DNA of 64,000 bases from positions 43,913,822 through 43,977,821 of the forward strand of contig NC_089782.1 of NCBI RefSeq assembly GCF_040412425.1, given 5' to 3'. The position numbers and the translations under genes are program-made. This DNA comes from Macrobrachium rosenbergii. Its lineage: Eukaryota > Arthropoda > Malacostraca > Decapoda > Palaemonidae. The notes under the pieces are model-generated. The model was not told where the DNA came from and did no database searches. It was given only the letters and a program-made list of their open reading frames with translations. Of the stretch, positions 31,637 through 43,794 are shown one piece after another; positions within the stretch are counted from its first letter, which is position 1; each line of letters starts with the position of its first letter.

Positions 31637-31777
31637 TGACGTCATGCCTCTGGGAAGTGTTATTATATTCAAAGACTCCTTGTTTCTTGCTTGGCCAATC
31701 AGGAACCGTTTGGCTGGAACGAATGACATGGACCGATGTGACTGGCTGAGCGCTTTTGTAACTAAGATGATTCAGTG
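31637..31777 (+). promoter_or_regulatory. Promoter-like region: CRE, CCAAT box, initiator-like motif
   Basis: A full palindromic CRE, TGACGTCA, lies at 31637-31644. A CCAAT box (TTGGCCAATCAGG) is centred at 31695-31699. An arthropod-initiator-like TCAGTG lies at 31772-31777. CpG steps are more frequent from here to 31930 than in the neighbouring kilobases. The order and spacing are those of a CREB/NF-Y type promoter for a rightward transcript. There is no TATA box. Confidence 0.5.
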
Positions 31778-31928
31778 ATTGTAGGTTTCGTTAGCCGGTG
31801 TTTGCTTTAGTGCTTTTTAAACGAAGTGGTGTTGTCGCCATTATATCTTTATTTAAGTACTTTCGTTGAGTGTAATTAGGTCGTATTCTGAGAAAGCGGA
31901 GACTTGTTTAGTTGTGGATATTTCGCTG
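31774..31928 (+). other. Candidate 5' untranslated first exon with strong donor
   Basis: Downstream of the promoter-like region, sequence with several CpGs runs to CGCTG|GTAAGTTTG, a strong splice donor cut after 31928. No ATG with a sustained frame precedes the donor, so this would be a non-coding first exon. I could not identify the next exon. A coding gene with a long first intron and a long non-coding RNA are both possible. Confidence 0.4.
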
Positions 31929-34900
31929 GTAAGTTTGTATGCATGGCTTCTCTATATTTTCGCAGTATAGTTTTTCTTTTAATTATTGGACGTAAGGTTT
32001 AAATTGGTGCATTTTCCGGGTAGACTTGGTTGGCGTCTTAAACTTTCAGTACTTTTATATTTTAAGTTGGTTATTTAGGAGCCTACTTGAAGTTTTACTG
32101 ACAAGATATCTTGCAGTATTTATGAAAGGGGTCTTAAGACTTGGCAACTTGAATACTAGGTGTAAGGGATGTGCTGATGAACTTAGTTTTCCAATGCTAT
32201 GTATCATGTTTTGACTATGGGAGTTTGTAGTCTGAATAATGAACTCGAAGATTCTGTATATCCACTCATTCACAAAGTATCGTGTAAATATGTAGGCGGT
32301 TAATTAAGGACGCTAATGAAATTGCTCCTCAGCCAAGTGGGAGTGGAGACCGTTCTCAGCATAATCTCACAGGGTATAGAGCTAGGACTTGCCTAAAAAA
32401 AAAAAAAAAATCTGACATTAATTTTGTTCGAATTGGTCTCTGGGTTCGCTAACTGTTGGCTAGTTATTGTTGAAATTAATTTTCCATTTTCTTTCGTTGA
32501 GGGGTGTTAAATGGACTCAAATAGGAAATTCGATTTAAGTGATAAAGATGACACGCTACGAAGGTTCATATTGGATCACTGGTTATTGTTTATTTATTTG
32601 GGTAAGGTAAGGTTTCAATGAAACCTTTTACTAAACACTACCTCAAATTTTTTCAGAGAAGGAAGTGGTAATAAAATTCTTGGGAGGGCGTGGTGTTGGT
32701 TAGTGCTCAGGTCCTTTGGCACTACGAGAGTACGGTATTCGGATCAGATAGTTTTATAGACCATACAGAAGCCTTTTCCTATTATGAACTTAATCTTGGG
32801 TATAACAGGAAAAACAATTTAAGCACAAGTTATTTGGGTACCTTTGCGTGAATTGTATACTCGTTATTCTACAGTCGTGCTTGCTTTAGTGAAACCTCAA
32901 GAATAATTATATCCCAAAACGTACACTTAAAAGTAGTCTTTTTAGCATACGTTTTAAAGTTTTTCAGTTTTAGTAAAGCATTTTGATAAGCAGGTAACAA
33001 TCTTTTCATGAATCTTTTTGAAATGAGTCTTATGCAAAAATGTAGGCGTTAGTTCAAGCGCCATAGCAAAGTAAATTACCTAACATTCCATAATTTTTTA
33101 AAGCGTACATAGCTAATTACGGTCGCGGAGACTTCTCAGAACTCATTTTGCTCCCTTAAAAAATGCAGGGGACTACAAAGTTTTACTCAGGACCTTAATT
33201 TTTTTTGTTACAGCTCGTGGAGTAGAAAAAATTTTGATAAAATTAAAATGACAGGTTATGTTACTTTATTTTATCTTTTATTTAGAAAAATACATTTTAA
33301 AGTTCATTTTACTATTCAATACAGATACAATATTACTTGGGCGATTATAATAAAGTAAGGATTGGAGAAATCTTGGCCAGTAATGTGAATGAATTTGGTA
33401 ACCTAGAAGTTTATGCTTGTGCTTTGCTGCCAAGTGAAGTCATTAAGGCCAGAATTAGTTCGAGAGCAAACTCGAATAGGGTCAGTGAAACTAGCGTGGG
33501 TGGTAAATGTATCTAGTCCACACGTGTTGTTGTTTTAGGTTAATAAATCTCATAATCATAGTATGTACTTCCCAAGTGTTGAGATTTTACAGTTGACTGT
33601 TCACAGTAAAAGCTCTTGCAGGTTCACTAAACCGGTTTTAATAAATGTTGTAGTCTTTGTAATGAAGTGCACTTTTACTTTGTAATTATATCAACGGTAA
33701 AATGTATTTGGTAGGTGCGTCATGGTTTTTATAGCTAAGTCCGCGATAGCCTCGAGTAGTGATTTCATGTTGGGGAATGAATCTGGTTAAAATTTTTGCT
33801 GTTGCAAATGTTCAAACTCCTAGGGGTTGGAGAAATCTGTTTACAAAATGGTTTAGTATCATCGTTAGAGCACTGAATGTTACCATGAAGGTACTGTATA
33901 TTTGAGCATTCTTGACCAAAAAATTTTTACCCAGGTCCTACGTCAGCGTAAGGTTACAGACGAGAAACGAATATAGGTGAAATTCAAGAAGTTATAAGGT
34001 TTTGTAGTAAGAGTGGCCTCAAAAACTGATTGTGGTTAATAATTCTTGCCTTTGATGGTCAGTTGGAAGCAAAATCAGTTAAGTATGTGAATATGACAAG
34101 CGAAAGATGTAACTTTCAGGTAGGATTAGATTTTCTAAGCGGAGTATCATTATATAGTTTTTGCAATTTATGAAATATGCGGTCTTGGTAACGAAACTGT
34201 TTATGTAAATCACGGTCTGATAAAGTAGCCTAAGGCGGCAGCACAGTACATAGTAAGTTTTGTCTTAATAATCCTTCAGTACAATTTGTATCGTGATTTA
34301 ACATCCTATTATTACGTGTGCTAGTCTTTTTTTTTATAGTGTTTTGATGCTAATAGTGAGGGTGAATTCCCCATTGTTTAAACTTATTTTGAGCAGTAAA
34401 TTATCACATATTGTAAAGTTTAGAACCATAAGAACCTACTCCAGATATCCTAATCGGCTATGTTCTTACAACGTAAGATAGTTAGAGCAGCATCTTCAGT
34501 AAAATTAAGCGTATCTGATTCACATCCGTAAAATTTTGTTAGCAACACCATGCAATACTATATTCTGGTAACTCTCAGGAAGTACCCCAGATATAGTACG
34601 CACAATTATTTAGACCGCATATTAACGTAAGCATTGTTTCAGGATTTTACAGGCTTAACCCTGCTCTCTCAACAGCTTTAATGAAAAAATTAACAACTTT
34701 ACTCAACAGCTTTATATTTTCATTGCAATCTTATTTCCTAAGATGAATTATAGACGAAAGTTGCAATTGACAGTCGACTGTCTGATCGTAAACTCCATTC
34801 GGTAGGATATTTGTATAATCATTTAGTACCACTTGCCAAAAAGTTTTTTGATTTTATGGGGACTTGGTTCTTTGGAGATTAAAATGGTTTATTTTAATCT

Positions 34901-37900
34901 GAAATTTTTAGTTTTCATCTAATACCACAAGGGATAATCTTGGTTTCTGGGATCTTGGCAAATTAGTATCGTACGAGGTCCTGAGATTACGGTATATCCA
35001 CGGCCTAGTTCTGGACCTTGGGTATACCTCACTCAAGGGTTGGATGATGAGATCCTTGCGTACTAGAATGTATTTGTTAATGCTGGTTTTAGATATGAAA
35101 ATGTTGCATTATAACTATCCCAAGTTAAAGGGGAACAGAAAACATTATACAAGGTTGATCAGAGGTTGTTTATTTCCAATTAAAACCCTAGTAACGTTCT
35201 TTCTCGCTACGTTAATTTTTAGGACTAGAGAATGGGTGGTAGTTGACAGATGTATCAGAGGGCCATTCCCTATTTACTGCCAACATCTGTGTAGTAGGTC
35301 CTGTAGAGTTTACAGTAACATACTCGACGCATAAAAGTTTTATTTCTTAGTCGTTAAGGGAAGACATTTTACAAAGAAAACGAATCTATATTTAATGTGC
35401 ACTTTTTTCTGCAGTGCCTATTAATTAGAAGAGAGATTCTGGTACCCGAGTATCTGATTTGGTTGCTTGTTCGTGTCTTGACAGTTTTGAGAATGTCATT
35501 AGTCTACTTGAGGATTATAAGTTTAATTTGTTTTGATGTTTTGCTAAGCTTTGAAAGTTGAAAACAAACTGCTATTGATCGGAGTTGTTCAGGTGTATGG
35601 CAAAACAATGCTGAAACCATTTGCACTTAGTTTTTAACTAATGAAAATGTCAGTTTGCCATATACGTAAGGCGCAAAGTTTTTCAGTTGCACTGGAAATC
35701 GGTTATCTAATTGAGTAAAATCTGAAACGGAATTGAAGTTTAGTAGATAACATTTAAAATTATTTCTAGGCTGAGTTTATCCTAATCTCGTTTTAATCTT
35801 TACAGAAAAGAGCTTGTAATCTGTGGTGGAACGCAATGTAAGGGAAGCTGGAACACTTTAAGCTGACGCGTTTTATTTAAACTTGGGATGATTCTTACTT
35901 TGAAAGTAAAGTTGACTTTAAATGGAGATTACTTACAGTAAGGTGGTTACAGTGCTGATGAAAAAGTTCAAGAAACCCTGGTTGACTGTGGCACTTGAAC
36001 GGAACGTAGATATTAGCGTTGGTGTTACGATATACCCTTGTTTCTCCTGAATTATAGGTTACTTTGTAGTAATCATACTGTTTCATAACTTACTTTTGCT
36101 GTAATTCGTAGTAACTAATAAAGTAAATTCTTTTGTACGGGTAAAGCGATAGCATACTAATAACGATACCCCATATGAAATTGCCTATCAAAGAAAACCA
36201 GAAGTTTATCATGGTCGAAAGCAAAGTCGTATATAGTTTAATGATTAATATCTGCAGTTTGTTTTAAAAATGACTGCATCAGTGCTTGTGCTTCTTCAGC
36301 AGGATGATTAGTGATACCAATAAACTCAGATCAGTATAGTTTTATTTCTGTGAATTTACAAACTAGAATTTCTCTTCAGAAATTTGGGATGCTAAACTGT
36401 TTAAAACCTGAATTTGGGTTTGCTTTTGGAATTTTGATTATCAAGAGTAAAAGAAATATTGCTTTTGTCTTTTGGTCTTCCACGTCTGAGCTGGTGGCTG
36501 CCTGAGCTTTGTAGTTGAGATTGGATAGCGAGGACCACTGCATATGTGAAGGTGTAGAAACAAAGCAAGAATGCATTTAAGATTTAATCTAATCTGACAT
36601 TACTCGAACGTCTGATCACACTGCAGGAACTTGTTCCTTTAAGTGTTAAAGATTTTTAAAGAAAACCAATTTTCGAAGTTGAAGTAATTCTGAAATGGCC
36701 TGAAAATAGTTTCCATTTCTAGACGCCATCTAAATGTCTTTAACTTTGTTTAAATTTATAGAAATAAGTTTATAGAAATACGTGTTAACAAATGCGTGTT
36801 AACTCCCTGAACCTTGAAGATAAAAAGCTTTGAATGCAATCTCTACAAATGTAACTTTCGTTTTTCTAGGATTCTCAGATACTCTTGGCACTGCATGTAG
36901 ACGCGCTCTAACTTCGGAACCGGTTTAGAAAGGAAGAACTCGTTGCTTAAGTGTCTTGACGTCTTAAGAGCATTTTTTTTTTATTAGATCAACGAAGCAT
37001 TTTTCTGTGAGTGGTTATAAAAGTTATTGTATTTTTAAATGCATTTTTAAATAAAAATTTTGACATCAAATAGTTTTGGTGGTATTAATTTAAATTCCTG
37101 TATAACATTTTCATTGTCGTCAATGGGGGAAAGCTTTTGACCAGTCATAAGTTACTGAAGAGAACTAACACTATAAAAAAGCTTGGCACAATCCATAACA
37201 CGCTCTCCTGATCCTGGTTAAGTTCTACTTCTAACATTGGGGTTTCAGACATGGCGTAGGCCTGTGTGTGTGTTATTGCCATTGAGATTTACTTAAGTAT
37301 CTGCACACTAATTTCAAAGTATCTGCACACTAATTTACTAGTACAACTAACGAAGGAACAGAGACTTTTAGCGGGTCACCAGGGAACAAGGTAGCTGGTA
37401 GATTTTTGAAGAAATCTTATTTTTGACTAATTGCAAATATTTATGGGCAGTGACTAGTTAAAACTTTTAATACACCACACTTGTAAGACTGCTAATAACT
37501 GGGAACAAGTGAAACCCAAGGACAAGGCTTTCAAGCCCTACTAGTTGTTCCTTTTTCTGTGACCTGTCATTATGAGCAAATATTTTCGAAAAATGTATAA
37601 GATCATTTCTAGACGGAAATACGACCGACGTAGCTCTTTTAGAAGTGTTTTGGGGCCGTATTTCTTCAAAAATGCACTCTTGTGCAAGTAAATGTTCCGA
37701 ATGGGATGTGTAAGTTCCGACTGAAATATGGCTGGTGTAGTTAAAGCTGTCGGCTACTGATTGCCAGCAGTGTCACTAGATCTAAGGAAAGTTGAATGGC
37801 ATTAGTACTTGTAAGGACGTCTCAGTCCAGCCAACGGAGGCAAATATGCCAATCATCACAATATGAAGTTAAAATGCTGAATCTAGACCACCACTTTCCT

Positions 37901-38700
37901 GATAGCAAATAGTCATAAATGACTGGAAAATACTCGTAATAGCAACAAGTTTTGTCAGTCCATAAAAATGAACTCAAAGTACTGGGAAGTGAAAACTGAA
38001 ATATATGAATTGAGAAGATATTTTCACTCCATAAATCTAAATTTAGGCTACGGAATGTTGTGGGGTATATGTGTATTGCCTTACCATCAGGAAAGTTTTT
38101 AATTAGCCAATTAACATCATGTCCCACCTTAAAGGGCAAAATGGGTATTTTTTTTCCCTTTGAAAGGTAAGAGAGCCCGGAACACTGAAGGCAGTCTTTT
38201 TTTTTTTTTGGATTGTCAGCGTTAAATAAGACTGGTTACTTAAAAAACCCGTGACTATTCTTTTATCTAGTTAGTGATATTACTGTACAAAGAACGAACT
38301 TTGAATTATTTCTGCTGTATAGTGCCAATGCTTCATCCTTAAACGACTCCTGTCCATGGTGACTTAGAATTTAAGGATTCGCCAATTAATGTTCCTTGCC
38401 CGCCCCCCTCCATCACGGAAGCAACTTAAACTCTGCTCTGTAAACTTTGCCTCTTTGCCGGCTAAGCCTGTCGTACTCATTTATGCTGCTGTCCAAACAA
38501 AAGACCTTGGTCCAAATGACATTGGTTGGATAGTGACAGCCTAGTAGTGACTGTCACAAGATCGAGTTGTGTAAAAGGTTTCCGTGCATTAGAATGGTGT
38601 TAATATATTTTTTCAAACTGCTCCCATAGTCATACTCACCTAACGTTATGAGGGGTAAAATAACGGGAGAGACTTTAGTTTTTCTTTTTGTGTGTAGAGT
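31929..38700. other. Long region without recognisable coding sequence (possible intron)
   Basis: If the exon ending at 31928 is real, this is its first intron. Acceptor-like sites exist, for example TTTTAATCTTTACAG ending at 35805, followed 31-32 bp later by a GTAAGG. None is followed by a recognisable frame. A doubled TATCTGCACACTAATTT occurs near 37300-37335. Confidence 0.4.
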
Positions 38701-38716
38701 TACATGAAATTGCTCT

Positions 38717-38875
38717 TGACGGAAATATTTCCGGTGACGTCATGTCCGTAGTGTGACGTCTTACCCGTTTAGCAGACGCATTTCCGTCAGGGAACAGCAT
38801 CCCTGCCAGGCAAAGCCTCGATACGTCGCTAAACACTAGGGAAACCCTATACGAAGCTCTCCATTTCTGACGTCA
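38717..38875. promoter_or_regulatory. Cluster of CRE palindromes with inverted repeat
   Basis: TGACGTCA occurs twice (38735-38742 and 38868-38875), with GTGACGTC between them near 38753-38760. TGACGGAAAT (38717-38726) is mirrored by ATTTCCGTCA (38780-38789). GCCGAGCAAAG is repeated just after the cluster (near 38877-38901). It could be a CREB/ATF-bound promoter or enhancer, or the end of a small transposon. The sequence alone does not decide. Confidence 0.4.
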
Positions 38876-39216
38876 CACCGAGCAAAGTTTGCCGAGCAAA
38901 GCTCGCCCGTATGGTCGGGGCCTTAGAGTGAAGATTTGGAAACAATGTCCACATGCAGGTGTACGAAAATGTTACTGGGAAAAACTTTTGAAATGTAGGC
39001 TCACAGGTAGTAACAGCATGACGCAAGCGAAAGCATTTAAGAGGTAGCCTGGATGGAGGAATATTATTGGAGCTAAGAAATAAGATCCATTTCTTGTACC
39101 TTTAGTTGACAATTATGTAAGGCATGCATGTGCACGAAATTAAATGTACTTTGGATAAAATTGGCTTTATTAGGCGATCTTGACTACTAGCGTAAGGAAT
39201 GGGACTTTTGGTAAAG

Positions 39217-39218
<2 letters not shown>

Positions 39219-39250
<32 letters not shown>

Positions 39251-39273
39251 CATCGCCAGTTTCTCTCTCTCTC
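39219..39273. repeat. Interrupted (CT)n microsatellite
   Basis: A CT run at 39219-39247 and a second shorter run at about 39261-39273, each followed by TGTTCA. Confidence 0.95.
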
Positions 39274-40056
39274 TGTTCACAAGTTTCAGGTAGTAGGTAG
39301 GTGGTAAGCGTTGTGGTGGGAAGGGTAAGCGTTGTTGTTTTGGGAAGGTCTAAAATTATTGTAAAGAAATTCTTAAAAATTTGTCTAAAGAGACCACAAT
39401 GCGCTATTAGTTTCGTCCTTAATATAAATGTAGTCATTGGTAATGAAAAACAGTTAAAGCTTTGTCTAATAATTTCTTACAGCGTAACTGGCAGACTTTG
39501 TACTGATTTGAAGGTTCACGGCCCCTCCTTATTATACATCGAAATCTGACACCTTAAAAGGAGGAAGAAGTTCCGAGTGGCTCTTAATTACACTCGAGAA
39601 GTTTCGTGTCTTGTTTCATGTGAGATACATTGAAAGGGTGTGGGATCTAACCTCTGCTAGCTTTTAAAATTTTCAGTTCTTTGCGGTACTAGGCCCCACT
39701 TATGGACGTCTTAAATATTTAGGATCCTAACCAGATTTTGTTGTTCCGAGCTAGTTTGCATTTTTTCCACTATCAAGAAGTATATTGTGTATATGGCCTA
39801 GGGTTTCAGATTCTCTTGCAGTCATGCTGTGAATAAAACCTAGTTTATGAAAGTTATTCCAGTGAAATTTCATATCAGTACGTTGTTACTGTGATTTGCA
39901 GAATTGGAATCCTTTACAGGATATTTCTAGAAACGTTATGTTAAAACTTAGTCATTCAAAGGCTTGAAAAATATCATATCTGAGATTATGGGGTTTCCTC
40001 TGGTTATATGGCCGTATAGAGTTTTCTCATAGTTTTGGTTTGTTCCTACATAAATG

Positions 40057-40129
40057 CAAACCTTGGGTCTTTACATAGGATTTTGCTTGCTAATGCGAGC
40101 AAAATCCTACGTGAAGACCGAAGGTTTGT
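40057..40129. repeat. Long imperfect hairpin (73 bp)
   Basis: The left arm CAAACCTTGGGTCTTTACAT continuing to TTTTGCTT (40057-40088) pairs with the right arm at 40097-40129, which ends GAAGACCGAAGGTTTG. The arms are about 32 bp with roughly five mismatches around an 8-base loop. Such a fold could be a palindromic MITE, the joined end of a transposon, or a hairpin RNA precursor. Confidence 0.75.
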
Positions 40130-40434
40130 ATATTAAGAAAAATACAAATTACCTTAAAATTTTAGTTTTTAAGTATTACGACATATTTACTACTTTGTTC
40201 ATGTTAATCTTCGCATACAACAGGTACGCAAGTGTTGTGGAAGCCCTTTGGTAATTTGTTTTCGTAAACTTTGACGAGGTTCCACTTCATTAATAACAAA
40301 ATTTTTTGTTCAGCATAAAAAGTTAACTCAAAGCATCAATTTCCTTCAATATCAGGGATTACTTAATAGGTCTATGTCTTTTGTAAATTAAACATTTTAA
40401 AATATCCACTTTTGCTTCCAGGATTATAACCTTT

Positions 40435-40582
40435 GGATCACAGCTCCAACCGTTGAACTCACATACATGAAGCAAAATGCTTTAGATTTGCTTGCAACGA
40501 TAGACCTTGGATCACAGCTCCAACCGTTGAACTCACATAGATGAAGCAAAATGCTTTGGATTTGCTTGCAACGATAGACCTG
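40435..40582. repeat. 74-bp tandem duplication
   Basis: GGATCACAGCTCCAACCGTT and the rest of a 74-bp unit occur twice, starting at 40435 and 40509. The copies differ at only a few positions (for example CATACATG against CATAGATG). Confidence 0.93.
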
Positions 40583-40648
40583 TATCTGCATGGACAAGGT
40601 AACTTATCACCGTATTACTCACCCCAACCCCCGTCTCTCTCTCTCGTG

Positions 40649-41004
40649 TGTTAACTTTTCCTGGATCTGGTTTCTCTCTCTCTATCAAGCGTTAATCTGG
40701 TTTCCCTATATCTATCCTGGATCTGGTTTCTCTCTCTCTATCAAGCGTTAATTTTTCCTGGATCTGGTTTCTCTCTATCTATCAAGCGTTAACTTTTCCT
40801 GGATCTGGTTTCTCTCTATCAAGTGTTAACTTTTCCTGGATCTGGTTTCTCTCTATCAAGCGTTAACTTTTCCTGGATCTGGTTTCTCTCTCTCTATCAA
40901 GCGTTAACTTTTCCTGGATCTGGTTTCTCTCTCTATCAAGCGTTAACTTTTCCTGGATCTGGTTTCTCTCTATCTATCAAGTGTTAACTTTTCTTGGTTT
41001 TGGT
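40649..41004. repeat. Minisatellite, units of about 37-45 bp
   Basis: About eight copies of a unit built from GTTAACTTTTCCTGGATC, TGGTTTCTCTC and TATCAAGC. Unit length varies because the embedded CT run expands and contracts. The last copy is diverged (TTTTCTTGGTTTTGG). Confidence 0.93.
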
Positions 41005-41257
41005 CAGCAATATTTTTACAGCTTTTGAGGTTCTAATTATATTACCGCTCTGGCTTGGCTTTCTTTCACACTTTACGTGGTTAGTCTAGACTGTTAATGT
41101 GACTAATTCTGGTAACTTTTGGACCTTGAGCTTTTGAGAGATTAATATTAAGTAGAATTTAAAAGTCTCACTCCTACGTCGTATGTAGAAGCAACTTTCT
41201 CCCTTTTAAATGGATTTTAAGTGTAGCATAGCTATAAATCTCTAAGTGGATTTCAAG

Positions 41258-41337
41258 TTTTCAATTCACTTTTTATTTTTGAAGAAACAAATAATTTTTA
41301 ACATCGTTTCAATTCACTTTTTATTTTTGAAGAAACT
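41258..41337. repeat. Short direct repeat, 49-bp spacing
   Basis: TTTCAATTCACTTTTTATTT and the following TTGAAGAAAC occur at 41258 and again at 41307. Confidence 0.9.
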
Positions 41338-41807
41338 ATTTGTAACTTTCGATATTGATACCATTTCCTTATTACACCACACCCTGGAATAAAACTGGAG
41401 CACTGGTGCATCTAAGAATTTACCTTAAAAAAAAATTTGCAGTTCAACTTTAAAAATATGAATCTGTGTAAAGCATTGGTATTGTTTGAACTCAATTGGA
41501 CTTGAGTGATACTCAACTCGAGTGCTTGTATTTTTACTAAAATTACTGTTGGTTTATCATTTAGAGTGCCTGTGTGTTTGCTTTGATTGCCCTCAAGACT
41601 TCTTTTTCTTTTTACTGATTTCTAGTGGTTGCGAGGAAGCGTCGTGTACTTAGTATAATAATTTATTGCGATATAAATTACAAATTGGTATTACAAATTG
41701 GTATTATATTTTCTAGTTACAATTAAAACAGAAAACATACAACCAGTTAAGTGTTACTCATCAAATTTTGTTCTATTTACATTTACATCTCCGTTTATCT
41801 CCCAGGA

Positions 41808-43787
41808 AGGGCACTGACGTGAAAAAGCGGCAGACGAAATCTTGAAGCTCTGACGAAGGAAGTGGTAGTAGACGAAATTTTGAGCTATGAAGCACTGACG
41901 AGAGAAGAAATGGCAGACGATGTCTCGAGCTATGAAGCACTGACAAAAGAAGAAATGGCAGACAAAATCTTGAGCTATGAAGCACTGACGAAAAAAGAAA
42001 TGGCAGACAAAATCTTGAGCTATGAAGCACTGACGACGAAAGAAGCAGTGGCAGACGAAATCTTGAAGCTCTGACGAAGGAAGTGGTAGTAGACAAAATC
42101 TTGAGCTATGAAGCACTGACGAAAGTAGTAGTGGCAGACGAAATCTTGAGCTATGAAGCACTGACGACGAAAGAAGCAGTGGCAGACGAAATCTTGAAGC
42201 TCTGACGAAGGAAGTGGTAGTAGACAAATCTTGAGCTATGAAGCACTGGCAGACGAAAGAAACAGTGGCAGACGAAATCTTCAAGCTCTGACGAAGGAAG
42301 TGGTAGTAGACGAAATCTTGAGCTATGATGCACTGATGACGAAAGCAACAGTGGCAGACGAAATCTTTAGCTATGAAGCACTGACGATGAAAGAAACAGT
42401 GGCAGACGAAATCTTTAGCTAAGAAGCACTAACGACGAAAGAAGCAGTGGCAGACGAAATCTTGAGCTATGAAGAAGCACTGACAAAAGTTTCAAACTAG
42501 ACAATCTTGGGCTATGCAGCACTGTGACAAGAGAAGAAACGCCGATGAGAGGAAATAGTGGTTGACGATATCTTGAGCTATGAAGCACTGACGAGAGAAG
42601 AAATGGCAGACGAAATCTTGATCTATGAAGCATTGGCAGACGAAATCTTCAAGCTCTGACGAAGGAAGTGGTAGTGACGAAGAGCTATGAAGCACTGACG
42701 AAAGTAGTAGTGGCAGACGAAATCTTGAGCTATGAAGCATTGACGAAAGAAGTAGTGGCAGACGAAATCTTCAAGCTCTGACGAAGGAAGTGGTAGTAGA
42801 CGAAATCTTGAGCTATGAAGCACTGACGATAGTAGTCGTGGCAGACGAAATCTTGAGCTATGAAGCACTGACGAAAGAAGTAGTGGCAGACGAAATCTTG
42901 AGCTATGAAGCACTGATGAAAGAAGTAGTGGCAGACGAAATCTTCAAGCTCTGACGAAGGAAGTGGTAGTAGACGAAATCTTTAGCTATGAAGCACTGAC
43001 GAAAGTAGTAGTGGCAGACGAAATCTTGAGCTATGAAGCACTGACGAAAGTAGTAGTGGCAGACGAAATCTTGAGCTATGAAGCACTGACGAAAGAAGTA
43101 GTGGCAGACGAAATCTTCAAGCTCTGACGAAGGAAGTGGTAGTAGACGAAATCTTTAGCTATGAAGCACTGACGAAAGTAGTAGTGGCAGACGAAATCTT
43201 GAGCTATGAAGCACTGACGAAAGTAGTAGTGGCAGACGAAATCTTGAGCTATGAAGCACTGACGAAAGTAGTAGTGGCAGACGAAATCTTGAGCTATGAA
43301 GCACTGACGAAAGAAGTAGTGGCAGACGAAATCTTCAAGCTCTGACGAAGGAAGTGGTAGTAGACGAAATCTTGAGCTATGAAGCACTGACGAGAGAGGA
43401 AATGGCAGACGAAACCTTGAGCTATGAAGCACTGGCAGACGAAATCTTGAACTATGAAGCACTGACGAAAGTAATAGTGGCAGACGAAATCTTCAAGCTC
43501 TGACGAAGGAAGTGGTAGTAGACGAAATCTTGAGCTATGAAGCACTGACGAGAGAGGAAATGACAGACGAAATCTTCAAACTGGACAATCTTGGGCTATG
43601 AAGCCCTGTGACAAGAGAAATAGTGGTATTGGACAATCTTGGGCTATGTAGCCCTGTGACAAGAGAAATAGTGGTAGAAGATTTCTTGAGCTATGAAGCA
43701 CTGACAAAAGAAGTAGTGGCAGATGAAATCTTGAGCTATGAAGCACTGACGACAGAAGTAGTGGCAGACGAAAATTTGAGCTATTAC
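41808..43787. repeat. Large minisatellite, 45-bp (15-codon) units with 38-bp variant
   Basis: About 44 units of a 45-bp monomer, GACGAAATCTTGAGCTATGA followed by AGCACTGACGAAAGTAGTAG and TGGCA. Because the unit is 15 codons long, the + strand reads DEILSYEALTKVVVA repeatedly, and the minus strand also has long frames. A 38-bp variant containing TTCAAGCTCTGACG lacks 7 bp and inserts a stop on the + strand, so no single frame crosses the array. The variant recurs at 42765, 42938, 43111, 43329 and 43487, giving higher-order periods of 173 and 218 bp (three or four full units plus one short). Both ends are more diverged. I treat it as non-coding satellite DNA. Confidence 0.92.
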
Positions 43788-43794
43788 GCCGACA

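Noticed and set aside
41754..43545. Several 70-176-residue minus-strand frames rich in SSRFRLP and CHFFFRQCF repeats
   Set aside because: They are translations of the 45-bp minisatellite, shift frame at each 38-bp unit and have no independent support.
40649..43787. Regularly spaced repeats as a possible CRISPR array
   Set aside because: The units are head-to-tail with no unique spacers, and the DNA is eukaryotic.
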